Origin: Helianthus annuus
Lineage: Eukaryota > Streptophyta > Magnoliopsida > Asterales > Asteraceae
DNA length: 64,000 bases
Direction of reading: 5' to 3'
Assembly: GCF_002127325.2 (NCBI RefSeq)
Contig: NC_035435.2
Span: 125,388,934-125,452,933 of the forward strand
Part shown: positions 44,661-56,600 of the stretch, in pieces
Layout of the letters: the number at the start of each line of letters is the position of its first letter
Position numbering within the stretch: the first letter of the stretch is position 1
Notes under the pieces: generated by a model
What the model saw: only the letters and a program-made list of their open reading frames with translations
Told to the model about the DNA's origin: nothing
The model's database searches: none
Program-made: the position numbers and the translations under genes

Positions 44661-46113
44661 TGTCACGGCCCCCGGCCCGGTTTGACCCGTTCCAGGAGCC
44701 GCGGGACAGAAATCCTGCGGTACTTTGTTTATTGTGAGTTTAGCAGCGGAAATTTTATTTACAGGATCGTTTAAGCTAAAAACTTTTCCCGATTATTTTA
44801 TTTCACAATTCGGGATAAAACCCTGATAATTTACAATAGTAAGATTTTCTGGATAAAACACATTTCTTTATTTTATACTGAGCCACTATCTTAAGCTTGA
44901 AATGCTTCCCCTGCATTTTTCCTGAATTACAGCAGATCACCTGAAACATGTTTGGAAAAGATTTTATCAGCGGGGAAATACTGAGTGAATTATTCTAGTT
45001 GCTGAAAATGACACATCTGTTATAATTCATAGTGTTAAGATCTTTTACAATGTTTCTGATATCAACCAACTACCCACAGTACTTTACCACTCGACCCATT
45101 GGCCCACCTGTCCAATGGTGTCTGTGATTATGGTCATATCACCCAATGGATGCCCCAATGGTGACGATTATCAAGTAAAGTGCACAATACCCCACATACC
45201 GGCTGTAACTTGGTGATTACATAAACTTAATCACTGTAATTTATAATTCTGGAAATAATTTGGAGTATTGTAAAACAGTTGATAAAAAGAGAATAACTCA
45301 CATTGCAGATTTAGTACTGATAGAATATGATTTTAGCCCTGTTAACCTAATTTCAATAATAATGCACACAAAACAGGGTTAGTGATCAATACAACAGTCA
45401 CGATATCTCACGAGATCAAATTCTCACAATGAACGACAAAGTGCGATACTTAAACTCATTTATCGAATTAACGACAAACGACAAAGTATAATACTTAAAC
45501 TCATTCATCGAATTAACGATAAACGACAAAGTATGACCCAATGTGGGCGGCACTTAAACATTCTTTGGATATATTGATCTCGGAAACTGAATCGTAATAA
45601 CGATCGAGTAATTACCCTGTTCCGCGGCAGCACTTCGTGATCGTGTGTGTTTAATTTGTGATATAACAGCCTAACATCGATGTACAGAACGAATTCGATC
45701 GACGTTTTAACACCAACAGTCGAATGCCAAGGTCGGCTATTTATAGCCCAAATTTCATGTTGCTTACGGACCGTATGACCTAACCCTTACGGTCCGTAAG
45801 GCAAGCTGGTAGGCTTACGGTCCGTAAGGACTAACCCTTACGGTCCGTAAAGGTGCGACCTAGCTTGTAGATTAGCCTAGTCAGTGGCATAGACTTGGTG
45901 AATCAACAACATTCGAAATTCAGTATATACAACGCATAATTGAAGATAATTATCGAATAGGGTTTAACCCCCCTGAGTTTTAGGGCCCTGATCCTGATTC
46001 CGATTATTCCGGAAATTTTAGGGTTAGTGCGGAATTACTTGGGTGTCTCAATTAAGGTTTCCTTATTGACTAATTATTATTCTAATTACTAATTTTTAAT
46101 GATAGTTGTTACA
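44661..46113 (-). repeat. Element H 5' LTR
   Basis: It matches 36976-38429 nearly throughout. On the minus strand the promoter region is at 45738-45850. Confidence 0.95.
45738..45852 (-). promoter_or_regulatory. Element H promoter: TATA box with four upstream palindromes
   Basis: Minus-strand TATAAATAG lies at 45746-45738. Just upstream, four copies of cttacggtccgtaag start at 45763, 45786, 45814 and 45837 (spacing 23, 28, 23). The two middle copies are perfect; the first and fourth are near-perfect. Confidence 0.75.
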
Positions 46114-46345
46114 AATTGATAGTGTCTTGTCCAAGGTTTCTCTTGAAGAAAAGAGGTGCGATAATCGATCCATCTTGCTATCCTATTTGTGGTTAGGAGC
46201 CCCCGGAATTGTCGATCATTTTATAATTTCATGTAGTTTGGCATCCTCGGCTTAGTCTCTAGTTAGAGCGCGGTATCAAGCCACAATGGCTTATAGATCT
46301 ACGCCGTAGGATTTATTACTCTACCTGAACTCTGTATCTCTGCAT
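46114..46345 (+). pseudogene. L1-type LINE ORF2 fragment, right part
   Basis: The coding sequence left at 36975 resumes in frame after the duplicated aattg. It contains VDHFIISCSLASS, matching the VDHLF..C motif of the plant RT zinc-binding region. Similarity fades after about 46260. The frame is degenerate with a stop soon after, so it is a fossil. Confidence 0.7.
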
Positions 46346-47353
46346 ACCAAACATATATAAGAAAAATATATTATCTTATGTAATTAGTGTAAGGATCAAA
46401 TACAAATGGGTTTTAAAATAAGAAGCAATGAAGGGTTTTTTTTTTAATTTTTTATCGTTTATTTAGGTATGATGTTTAATTGCAAAATGTAAAAAAAAAA
46501 ATCGTGATTTTACACTGGTATGGTAATTTTGTAATTTTTCTAGAGTTATTATAATTAGTCTACAATATTTGTAGAGTTGTATAGTAATTATAATTAACCT
46601 AGAGTTTTACATAATTACTCTAGTTATGTAAAATCACAATTTGTCTTAGATTCTGTGACTAAAATACGTGATTAATACGATGGGAAAAAAACTTTCAAAT
46701 TTTTTCCCTCCTACACCTCTCACGTTAAGCAAATTTGTATGTTAAGATCCATTTGTAACATAACTTAACCCTATATATTTAACCCCTTATTACTTTAGAA
46801 ATCAGATGTGTTTTATTACTAATACTAGGTTATAACCCTGTGTTTTTACACGGTTGAATAAAAAAATCAAATAGTTAGTAATGAATATTTAAATTATAAA
46901 ATGATAATTTTAGACGTTTTTCCAATGCCCAAATAAAGTTTGTATCGTGTATGATCAATATGTTTGATGTTTACCAAGTTTATAAATATGAAAGCATTTA
47001 ATTCATCAATTAAAAAAACTGCATCAACTTTCTCATAAGTTTTAGTAGTCACAACGACCATTGTTTGTATGTTTTTTTTTAAATTGAATGAGTTATATAT
47101 ATACACACACAATGTTAGAATCTCGTGTATTACAATACAAAAGTTAAGTAAATGTAACGTCCAATACTTAAAATAAAAAAAATGTTACGTTTTCTGAAAA
47201 CCCGTGTATGTTCGAGTTGAATACACATGTTTATTACACCAACGTGAGTATTACATAACATTACAAATATAATTTGATACTTTATTTATATAATTTGCTA
47301 CCAATTTTAGTATCTGAAGTTATACTATTAATAAAATTATAAGTATGCGTACA
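46346..47353. other. AT-rich spacer with a possible Helitron end
   Basis: No ORF is recognised. On the minus strand a short hairpin (about 46855-46834) is followed by TATAAC and CTAG at 46828-46825, then T. This is the arrangement of a Helitron 3' end. No matching 5' end is evident. Confidence 0.35.
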
Positions 47354-47355
47354 TG

Positions 47356-47693
47356 TGTTAGTGCACGAATGTCTATCGCCTTCGTCAATCCAAGCAGTAG
47401 CAAGAAACCGAAGAAACCGAAGAAATCAAGACTTGAAGATGTTACTAATTAGAATTAGTAAGGTGGCGTTTTGGTAATTAATGAGAATTCTCATTAATTC
47501 CAAGGCCTATAAATAGGATTGTGATGTCATAACTTGAAGATGCTCTCTACACGTGATTTTTGCTTGTACACGTCATCTTCATCAATAAAATCACGTTTCT
47601 AGTATGTTATTGTGTGTTCGGTCACGCACGTTCACGGATTCCGCACGTCGAACGTTCGTTACGCAATCGAACGGCGTCAAAACCGGTCCTACA
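47356..47693 (+). repeat. Element D 5' LTR (338 bp)
   Basis: It runs from tgttagtgca to ggtcctaca. A TATA box (ctataaatag) lies near 47508-47517. It shares its 3' third with the LTR at 1-411, while the upstream part is diverged. Confidence 0.88.
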
Positions 47694-47695
47694 AG

Positions 47696-47707
47696 TGGTA
47701 TCAGAGC
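47696..47707 (+). promoter_or_regulatory. Element D primer binding site (tRNA-iMet)
   Basis: tggtatcagagc starts 2 nt after the LTR. Confidence 0.92.
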
Positions 47708-47996
47708 TAGGAGCTCGATTGCACGATCAAACACATCGTTTTCGTACCAGATTTCAGCAATTTCAGAGCCGATTCAGATCCGATTTCATCTATTTCTTCA
47801 TCTTCTACCTTTTTCTCACGGTTTTTACGGAAATTCGTCAAATTGAACGTGATTTCACGGTCCGATTCGTCTGAATTTCTAACATGTTGTGCAAAAATAC
47901 TTGAATTGCAACCCTACCAAGTTTTAGTTCAAATCTCCAAGCCGTTTAGGAGAAATCAAGGTTTTTCGGTTCGAATTCGCGTCAAAAATCAAACAG

Positions 47997-48219
47997 GTTC
48001 GCTTATTTGGTATTATTGAGGTTCGCTTATTCGGTTAAACAACATGTTCGCTCATATGACTAGGAGATTCGCTCATAGGGTTTGATTTGAGATGGTTCGC
48101 TTATAGCTCATACATATTCGCTCCAAATTACGTGTTCAGTCCGCTTATTAGTCAGTTTTATGGTCCGCTCATAGTAACACTTCAGGTCCGCTCCAAGTAT
48201 TCAATAGTGATTCGCTTTT
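47997..48219 (+). repeat. Ten-copy degenerate tandem repeat, ~24-nt period
   Basis: Boxes start at 47997, 48021, 48046, 48067, 48095, 48116, 48139, 48163, 48186 and 48210. The core is (g/a)t(t/c)cgct(t/c), usually followed by at or ca. Confidence 0.8.
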
Positions 48220-48328
48220 TTGTCATCTTCTTCACGTGATTTTCTGAACATTAAAGGTTGTCGGAAACTAGGTGCATGTGCATATAATGAAGGCCAAATC
48301 ACAATCGATGATGATGTGCTACAAGTCT

Positions 48329-48813
48329 GTCCAATTAATATGCGTTTGAAATAAAGTCACCGCCCATTAAAAGTAATCGGCCCAATCATTGTTTGAGTAC
48401 ATGTGAACACCGACCCACTAAGGATATAGTGATAAAGTTGTTGTTCAGATCCACTAAACAAGGCCCAATCAGCAGAACTTGTTGTGAGTTTTGTGGTCCA
48501 ATCAAAAATCAAAACAAGTAAAGATGTTAGGTTCTTGTTTCTTTTGCACGTGAAGTGTGCATGCAAGAGGCCCAATCAATGGCCATATTATAGTTGACGG
48601 TGAGACTTATCAAGTTTTGTTGTGGCTGCCATTAAAATCTTTAGGTCCAATCAAGGTTTTTGGTCGGCTGCATGTTATTTGTGAATTGGTGAGCATTAAG
48701 TGTTGTCTGCATTACAATATTGAGGTCCAATAAAAGAACAATATCTCAAAATGTCGGCCACTATGTTGCTTGAGTAACTAAGTGTAAACATTAGTGAAAT
48801 TGAGGTCCAATAG
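48329..48813 (+). repeat. Eight-copy degenerate repeat with ggyccaat core
   Basis: Boxes start at 48329, 48379, 48462, 48495, 48569, 48644, 48724 and 48804. Weak similarity between units extends upstream of each box (gtgagcattaagtg-like), pointing to an ~80-nt tandem origin. Confidence 0.7.
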
Positions 48814-49828
48814 TTGAAAAAACTTGGGGTCTTGAAATTGCAGTTGTATTAAGTTTGTTTGAAGTGAAACGAGAATGTTAACTGTTAGTTTAGTTCAGTT
48901 ACGGATCATTTCGGTTGATTTTCGATCAGCTTCGGAGAGATTTTGGATTCGTTTGATGTGTTAATCGGAACTTGCAGGTCTTTGTGTTGATTGTTCAGTT
49001 TTAGAACGAAAAAAAAAAACTAATCTGAATTGCTGTTTTTGTCGAGAAATGTTTAAGATCTGAATTTGATTTTCAGTTCTGATGTACTAGTTCGTTTGAG
49101 TTGTTGTTCGTGAATTGATTCATTTTTCAGTTGTTAGTTTACGGACAAAAGGACTTGCAGGCTGAATTGTTATTGATTGAGAAATAAAGTGCAGGTTAGT
49201 GTTGTTGATCGGCTTGTTCGAAGCAGAAGAAGAGTTGCTGTAGTGTGAAGAAAGAAAACGACGTTGGTTGAGTCGAGTAGAGCAGACTTTGTTTGGGTCG
49301 AGTTGAGGCTGTTGTTTTTGGAATTGTCCTTATACGGTTCAGATTTACATCCGAATTGCAGCTGGTTATAGTTCGTTATCGAGTTAAATTTAAAAAAAAG
49401 AGAACTAAGATTGAAGGAGTTGTTTACTCGATCAATTACGAGTATCGTGTTGATAATAGGAGCTGTTTATGATATTCTAAGTTGGCTGGGGTCATTATCA
49501 GCCATCATTAAGAGTGTTGTCGGCCGATCGAACAACAAGTTGACTTTTTGTTGACTCACTCGATCGAACAGCGTTTTTGTTTGGTCGACCAGCATACTAT
49601 CCGTTCGATCAACCTTCCGTCCGATTCTGTTGTTTGATATTTTTACTGATCGTTTGTTTGTGTGTTTGAAGGTGATCCGAGGTGATTTGTCAAGCATCGG
49701 ACATTTGCCTGAGCGAATCTTCACTCGATCCGTTATCACCTAATCTTTGATATTCAATCGGATAGTCGTTTGTTTGTCTAAATTTTTGTATTGATTGAAA
49801 ACTCGTCTTTAAGAATCTTTTAATACCG

Positions 49829-50540
49829 ATGATGGATTCTGAATTTTATCTTACACTGAACAAGTTTGAAAATTTTACAGGTATCAAGGGAGAATCAACT
49901 AAAGAGTTGATCAAAAGGTATGTCGAGTTGTATTGGGAGATGAAGAGATTGAAGATAACCAAGACTAATGAGGAATGGGTTGACAAGTTGGCAAATGTTT
50001 TACCGGGTGATAGGTGGAGAACGTATTTGTTAGATTTGAGGAAGATATATTTAGACGTGAATTTGAGCTTGTTTATCGAGAAGATCGAAGCTCAAGAACT
50101 TGAACTCCAAAAGATTAGAAAAATGAAGTCTGTTGATAAAAAATTCGAACCTGAGAAAAATGTTCAAGTGGAAGTGGAGCAGGTTAAAGAAATTTCAGCT
50201 ATCAAGGTGGAGAAGAAAGCTGAAGCTGAAAAGATGACAGAGAAGTGCTCAAACTGTGAAAATCTGAAATCTGAAAATGCCAAACTCTTGAGGGATTTAG
50301 AGAGTTTGACATTAGAAAACGAAAATCTTAAAAATTCAGAAAATGTTTTGAAAATTCAAATAAAAAATTCAGAAATTGAAAAAGTAAAAATTGAAAAAGA
50401 ATTTCAAATTCAAATAAAAATTCTTGAAGATGGGAGAGATGTGTTTAGCAAAAATAACATCGAAAAGCAAAAAATGATAAATTCTCATCTTCAGAAGATT
50501 ATTCAGCTTGAAAAAGAAGGAGAGCAAGCTCGAAAGAAAA
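49829..50540 (+). CDS. gag: Element D copia Gag, truncated at 3' end
   Basis: This is an N-terminal copia Gag of the UBN2/retrotran_gag type (EEWVDKLANVLPGDRWRTYLLDLRK at about residues 50-75), which builds the particle shell. From about residue 100 it turns into a long Lys/Glu-rich coiled coil with a CSNCENLKSENAKLL segment. No CCHC zinc knuckle is seen before the break. The frame ends because the LTR of C starts at 50541 and supplies the TG of an immediate stop. The start is the first of two adjacent Met codons, with Leu/Ile-poor leader sequence before it. Everything downstream (rest of Gag and Pol) is displaced beyond the window. Confidence 0.8.
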
Positions 50541-53500
50541 TGTAACACCTCGGAAATTTACGTCCAATAATGTATTGACACGTGGCATAAGCTTTGGATA
50601 TGTGAAAATATACTTTAGAGGGACTAAAGTTGACAAACAGTGAAATTATGGAATATAAGGGTCCAAAGTGTCAACAATGGATAAATAGGCTCTACAATAA
50701 CCCTACATGGTGTTTATAACCCTAAACGGATGAATCATGGATCATACGAAGCGGAAAATATAAGAAAGTGAGGAATTACAAACTACAGGGACTAAAAGTG
50801 TCAACATGTTGAATTTATACCTCTGAGTGACCTTTTGGCAAACCCGAAGCTTTGTAATGCAAAAATATACTCACTAGATTATGTGGTAAAAATTTCATGA
50901 AGTTTCGTTATCGTATGAGAAAGTTATGGCCAAAACCGTACATGAAGGGTTAAAAGCGTCAACGTCGAATTTCGTGACTTTTCGGGTGAGCGCAAAGAAA
51001 ACCGAGGACTTTACCATGTTTGTAAATGTCCCAAGGTCCCTAAAAATAAAGTTTGAGGGTCTAAGGGTCAAGATAAATGGCCAAAACCTCGTAACCAAAG
51101 ATCAGGGACCAAATCGCAAATTTTAAACAAGTTTTGTGGGTCTGCAGCCCCCAGGCGGCCCGCCTGGGCACCTTTAAGCGGGCCGCGACCCACGCCCAGC
51201 TCCAGAATTCGCGAACAGCAGCCAGTTGGGTCCGTTTTGCGAGTTTTTTCCAGCTGTTATCACCTCCCAAGCCCACCAATCGACTTGCATGCATGCAAGG
51301 ACACTTGTGACCTTCTCCCAACTCCTGTAACACCTTAAAATCAGATCAAAACCTGCATAGAAGGCACAAAGAGTAGTAACCAAGAACACATACATCTTCA
51401 AATTCACAAGAACGATTCTGGAGCTTTCTGGTCGACAAGGCTGCTTCATAGTGATCTCTAAGCTTCGTTAGGACTCTTGTAAGTATTCATACCCTTCTCT
51501 AATTCGTTCTAGCTTAGATTATTAGCCGAAAGTCAATCCGTCGTATCTCTAGTTTGACTTTTTGATTAAACGAAAATGGCTCAGTCATTTCTCAATTTGA
51601 AGTACCTACAAGTTGGTATTTATGTGGGAAACAAACCCTCAAAAGGGTATTTTCTGATTCCCACTCTAAGCATGATTATTGTCGAGTCAAAGTTGTTCTT
51701 AAAAAGTCAACAGAACGTGTTTTTGCAAAATCTAGCATAAATAGTAATGTAGGTTACATGCAATCAGTTTGATCATCAAAATAACTTTGTAATGAATGTA
51801 AGAACATGTTTTATCATGATCAACTCGACAATTTTTAGTATAAACCCGGATTGGAACCGAAAGTCTTACAAAATGACTTTTTCTTTGACTCTCGATTCGG
51901 ATCCGTGCATGCATGTTTGAGATTTGCCTTAGAGCTTATTTTGGACCATTTTTATATATGTGCAACTCTCTGAGATTTTAAGACTTGGTTCAACACTTGT
52001 CCGATTCATATGCATGTTACCGGTTTATGCTTAAATATGACTATTTTGCCCTTTTTGCTATAAGACGTGATTTTTGGAAAAGTGAAAGAGTAGAAACCTT
52101 TATTACTGATTTATAAACTTGCACCAAAAATTTGATATCAGTTGGAGGTCCAGATTTAGAGTTATGCCCGATATCGTAAATCTAAAGCTTTATGTTAAAT
52201 AAACGGCGTAATTAGCGTATAACCTATTTAAGCCCACTTTTTGATATCAAACTTTTTACCCACTGATGTTATATAATATTTTGGGATTTTTGAAGATTTT
52301 TATTTAATTTTTGGCTGATCGTATCATAGGTCTCTAAGTTTAATTCGGTAGATACCGAATTTACCCTTTTAAGCCATAAAATGAGTTTTACAAATCTTTT
52401 TGACCCCAAACCTTTTTCTACTGATTTTATTTGTTAAATAAATCATTTTGAGCATTCTGGAAATATAAAAATATCAGCTTTCTTTTGAAAACCCGGAAAC
52501 GGCTCTAAATCGCCTTTTTAAGCGTTTTAACGCCTAGTATGCACTATAACCCTATTGAACATATAAAGTTGATACCTACTGATGTCTTTAGCATATTTTT
52601 ATAAAATAACAGTAAGTATAAGTTTTTGAACTCAGGTTTCCAGTTTTGACACTTTTAGCCCTTGTGAAATTACCAAAATACCCCTAAGGTGCATAGTTCG
52701 ATTTTAAATGATTAGTTACATATATGGGTCATACCCTACTGTTATAGCATGTCAAATTAAGTGTATTTACTGTATAAATCAGACCTGTAACTCAGATTAC
52801 AAATTTAACTCTTTTATAATCTTTTAAATGACCAAAACGCCCTTATAAGGCATAAATTGAGTTTAAATTCATTCGGGGCATAATAGAACATAATTTGCTG
52901 ATATTATGACATATTTAAGGCATATTATCTCAGGGAACTTGCATATGACTCTTATGGTTACCCGTAACGCTCTTTTAGCATTCGGTTCGGTTTATGTAAC
53001 TAGTTTGCATAAATTGACCGAAACGGGTCAAACATTATCTTTTTGTCTCAAAATCCAGAATGTATTTAGCATACCCAAATTATACAAGCATTTAAACTTG
53101 TCGGGTCTAAATCACACTCTTTCCGGTCTTCGCTTAATCGTGCGCTTGAACCGTATCGTCCTTAAGACTAACCGGTCTAAGCTTAGGCTTAAATAAAGAC
53201 CCGTTAGAAATCTAATAGGTTATTATAAACCTTTGTTACAGAATAAGAGACCCAGTAAAAGCTACCTTCACTTGCTAGTTGTGATTCATACTTACCAAGG
53301 TAAATACTTTTAACTTATTTTCCCTATACGGGCTTGGGGTACGGTATATAAAATACCGCTTGGTCCGGCATTGAATTCTTTAATCGAATAGAGGTTAAAT
53401 TTATTGAGATGCCTTGTTTTGAATGTGTTTTATTGCTTAAAGCCTTTGGGGGGTTAATGACCATGTCCCGGATATCCTTGGCATCATCTTACGAGATGGC

Positions 53501-53604
53501 CACGACCTGAGCACGGGGTGTAGGCGTACACCCGTCAGTGTATAACTCTATATGGTGGTGTGTCTATTAATCTTTAACCCGGTCTACGGATCGGGCTACT
53601 GAAC
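50541..53604 (+). repeat. Element C LTR (plus strand), truncated by insertion of A
   Basis: It starts tgtaacacctcgg and is a diverged relative of the LTRs of A and B in opposite orientation. The shared order of blocks runs through to cgggctactgaac, where A begins. A CpG-rich block lies at 51150-51200. Roughly 430 bp of its 3' end should lie beyond A, outside the window. It could be a 5' LTR or a solo LTR. Confidence 0.8.
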
Positions 53605-56600
53605 TGTCACACCCCGATTTCCACGTGTTTCACCGGTGGGCCCGATGGGGGATTACCGTGACGATGTTGGCAACAATATAGTCAAACCACACAATTATAT
53701 AAATGCACAGCGGAAGCTTAAGATAAATATATAAACTTCAACCTCTGGTTGTAATATCAAATGTATTACAGAAGTCGAATATATCCACAGCGGATCAAAA
53801 TAATAAAATATTGTTCATTCAGATACGGCATCGAGTTTGCGAGACTATTCGTGATGCTTAGGAAGCTAATACCAGCCCATTTCGTATAGTACCTGCACTT
53901 AATCTTTTTGGGGAAAATACGTCAGTTTACACTGGTAAATACATTCAACTGACACATTTGAAAATGTTTATTAAAATTGATTTGAATGCACAAGGCACAA
54001 ACTCTTTTATAACTTGGGAAAATTATAATAAAATCTTGTGAACGTTTTACATGTTCTTTTATGCGTTCAGTAGCCCGGGTCGTGCCGGGTTAAAGATTTA
54101 TAGACACACCACATTGCGTAAAACCGTAGTATAAAAACCAACGGCTACGTCTTTTAATTTAATGTCGACAATATATACCGGGTGTACGCCTACACCGGGA
54201 TGTCGATGGTCGTGGCCATTTCGTAAAATGATGCCAAGGATATCCGGGACAACGGTCATTAAACCCCCCAAAGGCTTTTAAGAAACAAAACTGTTTAAAT
54301 GAGCCGATCATATTATTTAATTAACCACCTAAGCGATGGAAGAATATAATGCTCAATCAAGCGGTATTAATATACCGTAACCCAAGCCCATATAGGGGAA
54401 ATAAGTTAAAGTATTTACCTTTGCAAGTATATTTCCTTAATTTGGATTAAATCACCGATAGCTTTTACTGGGGCTCCTAATCTGGAACGAAGGTTTTAAT
54501 TAACCTCTTAGAATCCTAACGAGTCGTTATAATGGCCGTAGCCTAGACCGGTTGGTTCCGATATATATAGATATGGTTTAATCGCGCGAAAAGGCGAAAA
54601 CCGAGAATGGAGTGTGATTCTAACCCAACAAGTTCAGAGACTTGTTTTATATGGGTTAATGGTTCACACTCTGGATTTTGGGGTTCAAATAATATAATTT
54701 GACCCGTATCGGCTAATTTATGAAAACTAGTTTCATAAGCCGAACCGTGCGCGCAATAGGCGAAACGGTTAACCAAGAGAGTCGTACGCTTATTTCCTAG
54801 GTCAATATGCCTTAAATGGGTTGTGGTATCAGTAGGATACCTTCCGTGACGCCCGTAACGAGTTTAAGTTAATATTATGCCCCGTAGGGGCTTTTCGGTC
54901 ATTTTAAAGACTTTTAAAGAGCTTTTCGAGTTCTACAGGAAATCTGAGTTTCCCGAACAGCTTATAAAGCTTAAAATACTTTATTTATTATTTAAAATCA
55001 GTAGCAACTGGAATCGGGTCAAAAGACCTTGTAGAACTCATGTTTTGGCCGAAAAGGGCATATTCGGTATTTACCGAACCGTAGCCATAACCGCAGGTTA
55101 TGAGCGAGGTAAAAATTATTAAAAATCTTTAAAATTCCCAAAACATTATTTTAATACAGTGGGTAAAAGTTTTGGTGACGAAATCTTGGTTTAGATAGGT
55201 GTTAGGCTAATTGCGCCGTTAATTACTAAAGTTTACTTTAAATGCGTCATTTAGCATAATTCTCATTCTAGACCTCGGATTGACGTGAAACTTTAAGGAC
55301 ATGCTCATAATTTAATAAGCAAGGTTCTGGTCCGTTCACGTGTCCGAAATACTCGTTTTAATTTCAAAAGGGCCGTTACGGTCAACTTTTAGGCGAATGA
55401 CGGAAATGCGCAAAAGACTCGGATAACTCATGAACCGATCACAGAGGTTTATACCAACATGTGACCTGGTCCTAAGAGAGTTCTAAGGCATATCTATACC
55501 TCACTAAAACGGGTCAGAACTGAAGTCAAAGCAAAAGTCAAACTTTTGCGACATTCGGCTCCGAACCGGGTCAATATAGCAAATGATCGATTCAAACGAG
55601 CGCAAACAAGTTTATATACTTAATATCATGTTTCATAAGTGTCAAAACAGGTTTCATAACATATACATTACAGGTTATGCATAAATCGCTAAAATAGCTT
55701 TCTGTTGACTTTTTAACCGCACGTTTGACTCGATATTTGACATAGTTAGAGTGGTGATCAGGGGGAACCCTTTTAGAGGTTTATTACCCACATAAATACC
55801 AACTCATAACCACTTTTGATTCGTCGTAAGACTGATCCATTACTGAGTTATTTTAAAGTCAAACTGTATTTACAACGGTTTGGTTTCTAGCCATTTACTA
55901 AGCATAAACTGAATTATAAATGATCTAGGCAACTTACAGAAGTTGAGAGCTGATTATAGAGCAGAGAAGAGGACTTGAGGGCTCTTGCAATGACCAGAGA
56001 TGTGTGTTTTTGGTGTTGTGAATGTTATGTGCATAATGTGGCTATTTATAGCCAATGCCAAGCATCTATGATCATTACAAACACCTACAACAGTCCAGAG
56101 ATGATGGGTAGGTGTCCCAGAGGGCTATGGGTCGAGTAGGGGGCGCCCATGCCTCATTTATTGGAGATTGATCGTTCATAATGCTCAAAAGTCAAGAAAA
56201 CACCAACTTTCTGCATCTGGGCGTCTTACGCGACCCGCATGGAAGTTCCCATGCACTTTTACGCGGGTCGCCTGAGTTTAAGAAATCAGACGCGTAATTG
56301 AGGTGGCTCGCGGCCCGCCTCAACTTAAGCTTAAACTTCACGCGGGTCGCGAGAGGTTTGTTTTTCAGATTTTTAAAATCTTTTGTCATGATTATCAGAA
56401 TCCGGTAATTAATAACGAAATCTTTCGTAATGATTTACCTGACCTTTCGGGTTTGAAGGGGTAACTTTGCGGTTTGGCCCTCGGTTATTTACCGATAGGG
56501 GCCTCGTGTTATTTACCCGCATTATTAAGTCCCCGGTTAGTTTATTAATTATTTGGAAAGCCTTAACTTTCATTATTGACGCTTTTAACCCTTCTCCTAC

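Larger units (their letters stand above)
36976..46113 (-). mobile_element. Element H: complete Tekay-type LTR retrotransposon, defective
   Basis: LTRs of 1454 bp (36976-38429) and 1453 bp (44661-46113) enclose upstream ORFs, gag-pol and a polypurine tract on the minus strand, with PBS and TG...CA ends. The flanks aattg are identical. The LTRs differ by about ten substitutions by eye, so the insertion is recent. Three Trp-to-stop or frameshift lesions disable pol. Confidence 0.95.
47708..49828 (+). other. Element D long leader with two motif arrays
   Basis: This 2.1-kb region has no gag-like frame. It holds ten (g/a)t(t/c)cgct(t/c) boxes at a ~24-nt period (47997-48219) and then eight gg(c/t)ccaat boxes, many spaced 74-83 nt (48329-48813). 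The remainder is AT-rich with no further feature. Confidence 0.7.
47356..50540 (+). mobile_element. Element D: Ty1/copia-type retrotransposon, 5' part
   Basis: A 5' LTR (47356-47693), a tRNA-Met PBS, a leader of more than 2 kb and a gag gene lie in order. The element is cut at 50540 by the LTR of C. The rest would lie beyond the nested insertions, to the right of the window. Confidence 0.85.

Noticed and set aside
49467..49739. Minus-strand 90-codon frame in the D leader
   Set aside because: It is antisense to the leader, without motif, and probably chance.
51061..51449. Two overlapping Trp/Cys-rich frames in the C LTR
   Set aside because: They overlap the CpG-rich LTR block in different frames. 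The related LTRs of A and B have no equivalent frame.
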